DNA of 5,559 nt, from the NCBI GenBank assembly GCA_013203015.1, contig JABMPO010000260.1, positions 1-5,559 on the forward strand, given 5' to 3'. Made by a program: the position numbers and the translations under genes. This document shows positions 1-5,559 of the stretch, piece by piece. This DNA is from Fidelibacterota bacterium (GTDB lineage Bacteria; Fidelibacterota; Marinisomatia; Marinisomatales; TCS56). The notes below the pieces were generated by a model, which was given only the letters and a program-made list of their open reading frames with translations, ran no database searches and had not been told where the DNA came from. Positions within the stretch are counted from its first letter, which is position 1. Each line of letters opens with the position of its first letter.

Positions 1-1199
1 AATTTCAGGAAAACGCAAAATTGCAATGCACTTATCTTGAGATTCCACAGGTCAGACAAACCAATGCTATCCTAATCAGTCGTCCATTCTGGATGTGGGG
101 TGCTGAGATTGGTGCTAATGATCGGGGGGTCGTTATCGGCAACGAGGCCGTGTTTAGTAAGATGCCCATGAAAAGTACCCGCGGACTTACTGGTATGGAT
201 TTATTGCGGCTGGGGTTGGAGAGGTCAAGCTCAGCCGAAAATGCGCTGGAAATAATAGTTGAGTTGCTGGCCGAAAACGGACAAGGCGGTAATTGCGGAT
301 ATGAGTCAAAGCTCTATTATCATAACAGTTATATTATCGCTGATAAAACCTCAGCCTGGGTGCTCGAGACGGCCGGACCACTGTGGGTAGCTAAACAGGT
401 AAAAACCAAATACAGCATCAGCAACCGCTATTCCATCGGGGAGCAATTTGACCTGTCCCATCCCGACCTGATAGAAACCGCCCGCAAAAAGAAGTGGTTA
501 AAGAAGGGCCAGGTCTTCAATTTCGCAGCTTGCTATTCGGACTGGTTCTACACTACTTTCTCAGGAAGTCGCGCACGACAGCTTTGCTCAAGTAACCGGT
601 TGTCTGCTTTAACCGGGGCGGTTTCGGTCCAGGATGCATTTTCGATTCTACGGGATCATGCCGTAGATAATTACCAGCCTGATTCACATTTTCTGATGAA
701 CTGCGTTTGTACTCATTCCGCCAATCCTATTTCCCGTCATTCAGCCCAGTCCACCAGTTCTCTGGTGGCAGAGCTTACAACAGACGAACAAACCTTTTGG
801 GTAACTGGAACAGCCGCTCCCTGCACCAGTATTTTCAAGCCGTTTCGATTCGGTGGTGCTGATTGGCCCGAACCAGCCAATTCGACAAATAGGAATTACG
901 ATGAACAGTCTATGTGGTGGCGCCACGAAATATTGCACCGTACGATTTTGAAGGATTTTCAGAGCCGGCTCAACTTAATTATCCCTGAGCGTGATCACCT
1001 AGAAGAGTCACTGATCGAACAAGTACGGTCTCAGTCCGGTAACATATCCGAACTAACTGCCGAGGCCTTTGAAACAACCCAAAGCCTGGAAGATGGGTGG
1101 CTGGAAATGATGAAAAACCTGGAAATCCGCAAACAATCCCGGGGTTATTATCGTCATTACTGGAAAAAGCAATCACAGAAAGTCGGGATGACCGTTTGA
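1..1199 (+). CDS. Secernin-like peptidase family C69 (U34) protein, 5' end cut by window
   Basis: Bacterial member of the secernin / C69 dipeptidase family, N-terminal-nucleophile hydrolases expected to act on small peptides or amides. The true substrate is unknown, and vertebrate secernins have no settled peptidase role. The frame is open from base 3 to TGA at 1197-1199, giving 398 residues. Numbering from the first full codon, I recognise CTYLEI (9-14), a SRP..WGAE.GAN block (26-39), GNEAV (46-50), GMDLLRLGLER (64-74), NGQGGNC (92-98), YHNS.IIAD (106-114), AWVLETAG (118-125), CVCTHSA (234-240) and WVTGTAAPC..IFKPF (266-281). The order matches secernins. The C-terminal third is polar and helix-rich. 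About 40-50 residues appear to be missing upstream, including the expected catalytic Cys, so integrity of the active site cannot be judged. The TTG at 21 is not the start, because homology to secernins continues upstream of it. No signal peptide can be assessed. Family assignment is firm; function is not. Confidence 0.93.
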   Translation, partial: FQENAKLQCTYLEIPQVRQTNAILISRPFWMWGAEIGANDRGVVIGNEAVFSKMPMKSTRGLTGMDLLRLGLERSSSAENALEIIVELLAENGQGGNCGYESKLYYHNSYIIADKTSAWVLETAGPLWVAKQVKTKYSISNRYSIGEQFDLSHPDLIETARKKKWLKKGQVFNFAACYSDWFYTTFSGSRARQLCSSNRLSALTGAVSVQDAFSILRDHAVDNYQPDSHFLMNCVCTHSANPISRHSAQSTSSLVAELTTDEQTFWVTGTAAPCTSIFKPFRFGGADWPEPANSTNRNYDEQSMWWRHEILHRTILKDFQSRLNLIIPERDHLEESLIEQVRSQSGNISELTAEAFETTQSLEDGWLEMMKNLEIRKQSRGYYRHYWKKQSQKVGMTV

Positions 1200-1294
1200 A
1201 ATCGAGCGTGTTTTTCTTCGACAAGTTCAGTATGACACACCTCCGTAAGGCCGGTGTTCTCCTTGGGGCTCTCGTGGGGTTGTTAACGACCCAT

Positions 1295-1332
1295 AAAAAA
1301 GGCTCGCGGTGTGTAATACCGTAAGCCTTTTT
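1295..1332. terminator. Bidirectional rho-independent terminator between convergent genes
   Basis: An outer stem AAAAAGGCT (1296-1304) pairs perfectly with AGCCTTTTT (1324-1332). One mismatch and one G-U pair follow, then an inner stem CGGT (1307-1310) pairs with ACCG (1318-1321) around a 7-base loop. On the plus strand the hairpin ends in five T; on the minus strand it ends in six T (complement of 1295-1300). It lies 96 bases past the secernin stop and 19 bases past the stop of the minus-strand barrel gene, so it can serve both. The rest of the 152-base spacer (1200-1351) shows nothing else I can support. Confidence 0.85.
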
Positions 1333-1351
1333 AAATAGAAATCGTTGCCGC

Positions 1352-4219
1352 TTAAAAAGAATAGTTCAGATCAGCTCGCATAATTATTGCACCCTCATTT
1401 TCGCCATCTGACTTGGTGCCGCGATAATCCAGGCTGGTGCGCAAGAATAGACTTTCCATGATTCTATAAGAAACGCCGCCGCGGATATTGAAACGGCTGA
1501 ATTCACTGGCGCCAGCCCCGGAAGTATAGCCGAAACCACTGTTTAATTTCAGACCACCGCCAAACAGGTCGTAGCTGGCATTAAGGTTGACTCCAGTAAT
1601 CCCCTGTTTTTCGGTTGCAGTGGTTCGATTGTTTAATGACAGAACCAGGGTGGTCTTTAAAGGAATAGTATATTGAGTAACCACCGATATTGTAGTTACA
1701 TCAGACACCATATTTGACGAAGTGAAGGTGGTATCTAAAAAAGTTGTGTCATTGAAAGTATCCACTAAATAAGGCGCACTTCCGGGTTCGTAACGGTCGC
1801 CAATCTGATCGACTTTTTCCAGTTTACTGTAATTCAGCATCAGGTTATGGGACATATCCATGAAATTAACCCGGTAATTAACACCAAAAGTAATGTTGGG
1901 TGTATTCTCGTCAAGCCGCCGATCCTGTAAGTGGTAACCGGTCAAATCTCTGGTTGTGTCGGTACCCATCACCACATAAACCGAATCATAGCCAGTTGTA
2001 TCCTGGTATGCCAAATCGTTAAAACGAGACTTTGAACTGAGTTTGAAATTGAAGGTTGGGTAGTCGGCACCTGGATAAACACCAACGTTCAGGGTCATGG
2101 TATTCGTTGTCATTTTGTTCGAAACAATCCGCGTGGTCGCATTATCCTGGCGGCGGTAGGTTGCCCCCACAAATAATTTGTTTTGGAGCAATTTAACCCG
2201 ATCAGACACAATAAATTCTCTGATGTCACTCTGTAAATACGGATTTCCCAACGAATTGAAATTAGGTCCCACCCGATTGTATTCCAGCGTAACCCGATTA
2301 TCAAAATAATTAGCCATTATTTTGTAATTATAGGCCAGGGAAGGCATTCGACCAATCGCCCTGAAGAGGTGGTCGGCCAATTGAGTCGAGTCAATGTCAA
2401 TCGGTACCAACGGTATCATGTTCTGACTGATAGTAAAATATTTCTCATAATCTGCCGGGTCTATTGGTATAGCAGCCAGGTCAATTCCCTGGTCTACTAC
2501 ATTACCATCGGCATCGTAGGTCCGCATGACAAAGCCATCGGTACTATCGTCCAGAAGAATGTCAATATCAGCTTTGGAAATGGCACCATCCCAGATATCG
2601 GTATTCAACATGCTGAACGCCCAACCGGCCTCAAAGCTCAGGCGGCGATCGCGGGTATTTATCTTAATATCGGACCCGATCACAATATTGTCCTGAGGGC
2701 GGTCACCACCCCAGTTTTTATCATCAGGGCGAACAACTTCCACCAACAGCCCTGTCTGTGAAGATCCAAGTCCCACAAATTCATTATAGGTATAAATACC
2801 ACCGGGCATCTGGGCGGAAAACAGAGAATCGGCCGAGTAATAGGTGGTGTCATCAACGGTTATCCGGGCATCAGCAATATTTTTCATTACTGAAGATATA
2901 TCATCCTTCGCCTTCAGATAATTGAAGCCCATCTGGAATATTTTCCCACGACCAAAACTGATGCGACTACTGAAGATATCCCGTTTGAAGGTATAGCCTT
3001 TTCGATCTAACCGGTAGGAAAGACTGGTGCCGGTCGAATCTTTTACTTCGATTACATTATAATTATAGGCCATGTCCGCGTCGGGCCGACCCTGGACTTC
3101 ACGCAACAACTCACCCTTTACCACCTGTAATTTTAATATACCCCATTTCAGATCGGCATTAAAACCGCGAATGCGTTTCCCATCCATGGTATACTTTGAT
3201 AGCCGAGAGCTGAAATCACCAAAATTAAGAGCCATATTTTTACCAACATTAAAACTCAAACCGAAACGGTTTTTGGGCTGCTTGTAAATATCTTCATCGC
3301 TTGTGATTTTAACATCCGCTTTGAACTTCAGCCAACGCCAGTCACCGGTAAAGGAGGCTTTGGTTTTGAAAATATCCAGATAATTGCCTTCACCCTGGGG
3401 ATCTCGGGAATAACTGCCGTTAATTTTTCCACGATAGGAAAATTCGCGCTCAATGACTTCCCGGGTTTTTTTAACCACCTTAAACGACCAACTGCGACCG
3501 GGTAATGGATTGCCGGCCAGGTTATTTAGCTCAATCTGGACAAAATGTTTGCCCGGTGACATTGAGTAAGGTGCATAGGCGACAAAATCCGCGCTAATCT
3601 CAGACGAACCGGTAACGTCGCGATTATCAACCAATAGCTTGATTGAGGCCGGGTCGACATCTTCAACATTATATAATGATGCTGCGATAAAAATATCGTC
3701 ATAGGGCACTATTGATCCCGGGTCGGGACTGAAAACTAATATTTCTTCCCCTTCAACGAATTGTCTACCATCGGCCGTCTGCGCTCTGCCGCCAGCAACC
3801 GAAGCAGGACCCGACCCTGAAAGATTGATCTGGAATGGGGCTACTTCCGCATCAATTTCGGGCAACGTCAGTATTGTGCCATCGGCTAATGTTGCGGCTA
3901 TGAAATACTCCAGTTCCGGCACCGCCAAGTAGCTTCTATAAATTTCTCCCCGCCACAGATCATCATAGAGGTCCATATATATTTCGACATAACCTACTTC
4001 GCCAGTGGGCCGAAAAAGCAGCCGTACATTTTCAATATTTATATTGCTTTCCACCATTGTGTAGATGATCAGCGGCTCGGTCGGTGAGTGTTGGTATATC
4101 GGTTGATGTACAATCGCGCCTGATCCCAAAGCCGACACAGAACTGATGCTGATGATTATCAGCATCAAGCCGATTAATATTAACTGGCTGAATTTGCTTG
4201 AACTGTAATGTGGTGACAT
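1352..4219 (-). CDS. Exported outer-membrane beta-barrel-like protein with two N-terminal Ig-like domains
   Basis: No named family recognised. With the start at 4219 the product has 955 residues. Residues 1-30 form a signal peptide (Lys9, hydrophobic core 13-23, likely cleavage after VSA30). Residues ~35-122 look like a beta-sandwich domain (VRLLFRPTGE, then LEYFIAATLADG). Residues ~156-250 look like a second Ig-like domain (FSPDPGSIVPYDD, then SWSFKVVKK). From ~260 to the end there are many alternating, aromatic-rich strands with polar loops, such as NFGDFSSRLSKYTMDGKRIRG at ~332-352. The last strand ends in NYSF, the C-terminal Phe typical of BAM-assembled barrels. An acidic stretch (~548-610) may be a plug or loop. 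There is no cysteine. I infer an outer-membrane protein with periplasmic or surface Ig domains; role unknown. An upstream ATG at 4252 (966 residues) is possible, but only the 4219 ATG has a Shine-Dalgarno. It is the second gene after the repeat protein, with a terminator 19 bases past its TAA. Confidence 0.85.
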   Translation of the reverse strand: MSPHYSSSKFSQLILIGLMLIIISISSVSALGSGAIVHQPIYQHSPTEPLIIYTMVESNINIENVRLLFRPTGEVGYVEIYMDLYDDLWRGEIYRSYLAVPELEYFIAATLADGTILTLPEIDAEVAPFQINLSGSGPASVAGGRAQTADGRQFVEGEEILVFSPDPGSIVPYDDIFIAASLYNVEDVDPASIKLLVDNRDVTGSSEISADFVAYAPYSMSPGKHFVQIELNNLAGNPLPGRSWSFKVVKKTREVIEREFSYRGKINGSYSRDPQGEGNYLDIFKTKASFTGDWRWLKFKADVKITSDEDIYKQPKNRFGLSFNVGKNMALNFGDFSSRLSKYTMDGKRIRGFNADLKWGILKLQVVKGELLREVQGRPDADMAYNYNVIEVKDSTGTSLSYRLDRKGYTFKRDIFSSRISFGRGKIFQMGFNYLKAKDDISSVMKNIADARITVDDTTYYSADSLFSAQMPGGIYTYNEFVGLGSSQTGLLVEVVRPDDKNWGGDRPQDNIVIGSDIKINTRDRRLSFEAGWAFSMLNTDIWDGAISKADIDILLDDSTDGFVMRTYDADGNVVDQGIDLAAIPIDPADYEKYFTISQNMIPLVPIDIDSTQLADHLFRAIGRMPSLAYNYKIMANYFDNRVTLEYNRVGPNFNSLGNPYLQSDIREFIVSDRVKLLQNKLFVGATYRRQDNATTRIVSNKMTTNTMTLNVGVYPGADYPTFNFKLSSKSRFNDLAYQDTTGYDSVYVVMGTDTTRDLTGYHLQDRRLDENTPNITFGVNYRVNFMDMSHNLMLNYSKLEKVDQIGDRYEPGSAPYLVDTFNDTTFLDTTFTSSNMVSDVTTISVVTQYTIPLKTTLVLSLNNRTTATEKQGITGVNLNASYDLFGGGLKLNSGFGYTSGAGASEFSRFNIRGGVSYRIMESLFLRTSLDYRGTKSDGENEGAIIMRADLNYSF
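4130..4219 (-). other. Signal peptide coding segment of the barrel protein
   Basis: Codons 1-30 from the preferred start encode a polar n-region with one Lys, a hydrophobic core rich in Leu and Ile, and the small-residue end SSVSA followed by LGSG. This fits a Sec/signal peptidase I substrate. There is no lipobox cysteine, so it is not a lipoprotein. Either candidate start keeps the same hydrophobic core and cleavage site; the longer form only extends the n-region by 11 residues. Confidence 0.85.
4144..4167. repeat. Perfect 10-bp inverted repeat within the signal-peptide codons
   Basis: TGATGCTGAT (4144-4153) and ATCAGCATCA (4158-4167) are exact reverse complements around a 4-base loop. It sits about 53-76 bases inside the barrel gene, in codons for the hydrophobic core (Leu-Met-Leu-Ile-Ile-Ile-Ser). 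There is no T-tract, so it is not a terminator. It could fold in the mRNA, or it could be a by-product of Leu/Ile/Met codon choice. Confidence 0.6.
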
Positions 4220-4224
4220 GACAT

Positions 4225-4228
4225 TCCT
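4225..4228 (-). promoter_or_regulatory. Shine-Dalgarno AGGA that decides the barrel gene start
   Basis: Read on the minus strand, AGGA is followed by five bases and then the ATG at 4219-4217. The earlier in-frame ATG (4252-4250), only 2 bases after the upstream stop, is preceded by AT-rich sequence with no purine-rich ribosome site. The internal ATG is therefore the better start, though re-initiation by terminating ribosomes at 4252 could also occur. Confidence 0.6.
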
Positions 4229-4254
4229 GTAAATATGCTTGGTCGCTGACATAA

Positions 4255-5559
4255 TCAGTAGGTGATAATTAGTTCTTTTTTATTACCGCGGCTATCTTCC
4301 AGCTCAAATCGTAGTTCATGCTCAAACGATTCTTGCAAGGTAATGCGCTTAGCAACAAGATTTCCGGTGCCAATTTCCAGGCGGCAACATTCAACTACAA
4401 CGATGTAATCTACCTGTAAATCGTTCTCCTCATATTCGGTATCAGTGTCAACCTTAACCAAGCCGGAAAGTATAGATTCATCAATATTGCCCTGCATAAC
4501 AGATTCGACATTGATCTCAAGCTGATTATTGGACAGTTCGCTGGTAATCCTACCTTCTACCACAATCAACTCAACAATAATGATAGCGGCTAATACATCC
4601 TGGCTGGGTGCGACTACTCCCTCAACTGTTACTCGTGCACCGGGAAGGACTTCACAATCACCGGAAGAATAACTGTCAGGTATGATAATGTTGCCTGTGA
4701 GCGCGCTAATATCCGCATCACCATCAATCAATAATAAATCACCCAGCGTAAATTGATTGCTAATTATTCCGGTTTGGACGGTACCAGAGATTGTTACCGG
4801 AATCATTTCTTCTGCGGCCGAACAGGCTTCCATAATTGAAGCTATAATATTCTGGGAAGCCGGGTCATAGATTCCGATTATGAAGACCGCAACCCCGGCC
4901 TCCACCGTGCACTCATCGGTTATGGTGCTGTCAGTAATTACGATTACTCCTGATAGGTTGGCAGCTGGTACATCACCATCCTCCACTGTAATCTCAGCAA
5001 TTGTGAATTGATTGTTATCGATAGAAGATTGTGCAATTCCGGTAACGGTTACTCCAATTTTATCTTCCGCTATCCGAACTGCCGTTACAGAAAGGGCCAG
5101 GATCGCCTGGGTCGAATCGCTATAAACACCGGTTACGACCACACTCAAACCGGAATCTACCACTGCACCGGTTAATTCTGTGTTGGTGGTGGTAATGATA
5201 ATGCCGGACAGGGCTGATGTCTCCACTTCGCCGCTTACAACCGAGATTTCACCAATTTCAAATTGATTATTGGTAATTGCCGACAAAGCAGTACCGGAAA
5301 CGGTTACAATGTTGATCTGAGCTGCCACCGCTGTAACCAACAGGGTTGTAGCGTTGATAACACCGGTTTCTTCATTATAATAGCCGGTTACGGCAACAGT
5401 GGCGCCAACTTCAATTTCAGCGCCTTCGGTAACGGTATTTTCCGTAATGCCTACGATGCCCGGCGGTGTTTCGACTTCACCCTGGACAACCGACACCTCA
5501 CCGATTCCGAACTGGCCCGACGAAACAGCGCTGGTAACCACCCCTTCTATTTGCAGTGG
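4255..5559 (-). CDS. DUF5666-like tandem-repeat protein, 5' end cut by window
   Basis: The frame is open from the right edge (5559) to TGA at 4257-4255, giving at least 434 residues. The GTG at 5541 is not a credible start, because upstream codons (PLQIEG) belong to the first visible repeat. Nearly the whole product is five divergent copies of a unit of about 77-85 residues: V.G....I..NQF.I.E..V..G.V, then a Gly/Ile/Thr segment, then G..V.V.G.Y......I.A. The last copy ends in GTGNLVAKRITL, the pattern most like DUF5666, a small beta-barrel-type repeat of unknown function seen in exported bacterial proteins. Val, Ile, Thr and Gly dominate; no Trp is visible and basic residues are almost absent until the last third. 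A charged tail of ~25 residues follows. Export is likely but the N-terminus is missing. It is upstream of the barrel gene with a 2-base gap to that gene's first ATG (35 bases to the preferred one), so co-transcription and coupling are likely. No molecular function is claimed. Confidence 0.85.
   Translation of the reverse strand, partial: PLQIEGVVTSAVSSGQFGIGEVSVVQGEVETPPGIVGITENTVTEGAEIEVGATVAVTGYYNEETGVINATTLLVTAVAAQINIVTVSGTALSAITNNQFEIGEISVVSGEVETSALSGIIITTTNTELTGAVVDSGLSVVVTGVYSDSTQAILALSVTAVRIAEDKIGVTVTGIAQSSIDNNQFTIAEITVEDGDVPAANLSGVIVITDSTITDECTVEAGVAVFIIGIYDPASQNIIASIMEACSAAEEMIPVTISGTVQTGIISNQFTLGDLLLIDGDADISALTGNIIIPDSYSSGDCEVLPGARVTVEGVVAPSQDVLAAIIIVELIVVEGRITSELSNNQLEINVESVMQGNIDESILSGLVKVDTDTEYEENDLQVDYIVVVECCRLEIGTGNLVAKRITLQESFEHELRFELEDSRGNKKELIITY
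4333..5559 (-). repeat. Five-copy protein repeat array (DUF5666-like units)
   Basis: Approximate units on the minus strand are R1 5559-5317 (cut at the window edge), R2 5316-5059, R3 5058-4804, R4 4803-4564 and R5 4563-4333. They are aligned on the motif (N/G)QF or NQL; its last residue recurs every 83, 85, 85 and 77 residues. DNA identity is low except around this motif, where AATTGATT (plus-strand reading) recurs in R2, R3 and R4. This suggests old duplications now diverged, not a recent expansion. R5 is shortest and most divergent in its first half. Confidence 0.8.

Noticed and set aside
21..23. TTG as a possible start of the secernin gene
   Set aside because: The frame stays open to the window edge, and the codons before it (NAK before LQCTYLEI) continue the secernin-like alignment. 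The real start is outside the window.
741..1224. Minus-strand short ORFs opposite the secernin 3' half
   Set aside because: They overlap a gene with clear homology and show no ribosome site or domain of their own.
1232..1324. A 30-codon ORF beginning MTHLRKAGVLLGALVG, a possible small hydrophobic peptide
   Set aside because: There is no Shine-Dalgarno upstream, and its last codons and stop run through the terminator hairpin. It is more likely chance in the spacer.
2369..2761. Plus-strand ORF of 130 codons opposite the barrel gene
   Set aside because: It is antisense to a well-supported coding frame, has no recognisable domain, and looks like a shadow of the codon pattern on the other strand.
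5539..5541. GTG as a possible start of the repeat protein
   Set aside because: It falls inside the first visible repeat unit, and the frame remains open upstream. No signal peptide follows it.
4333..5559. Recurring AATTGATT words as a CRISPR-like or regulatory DNA repeat
   Set aside because: They coincide exactly with the conserved NQF codons of the protein repeats, and the DNA between them diverges. They reflect protein repeats.

Overview
The window holds three protein-coding genes in a tail-to-tail (convergent) layout. It looks like a chromosomal stretch from a Gram-negative, didermic bacterium. The evidence for an outer membrane is the large central gene, which encodes an exported protein with an N-terminal signal peptide, two Ig-like beta domains and a long beta-barrel-like region ending in phenylalanine. 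That architecture, the DUF5666-like repeats next to it and the bacterial-type secernin recall members of the FCB superphylum and nearby candidate phyla (for example Zixibacteria, Ignavibacteria or Marinimicrobia). This placement is an impression from protein style, not a demonstrated assignment. I see no RNA genes, insertion sequences, CRISPR arrays, phage genes or obvious composition breaks.

Left, plus strand (1-1199): the 3' part of a secernin / peptidase family C69 (PF03577) gene. It is cut by the window edge, so its start and expected N-terminal nucleophile cysteine are not visible. It is followed by a 152-base intergenic spacer containing one hairpin with T-tracts on both strands (1295-1332), which should terminate transcription from both directions.

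Centre and right, minus strand (5559 to 1352): two genes in apparent operon order. Upstream is an open-ended gene (4255-5559) made almost entirely of five divergent ~77-85-residue beta-rich repeats resembling DUF5666. It is very poor in basic residues and was probably exported. Directly downstream is the 955-966-residue Ig/beta-barrel outer-membrane protein (1352-4219, or to 4252 with the alternative start). The stop of the first and the first possible ATG of the second are 2 bases apart, and a better-supported ATG with a Shine-Dalgarno lies 33 bases further in.

The most interesting content is this pair: an acidic repeat protein joined to an unclassified outer-membrane barrel with two Ig-like domains. 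A shared role at the cell surface is reasonable but inferred. Nothing links the secernin gene functionally to the pair, because it is convergent and separated by a terminator.
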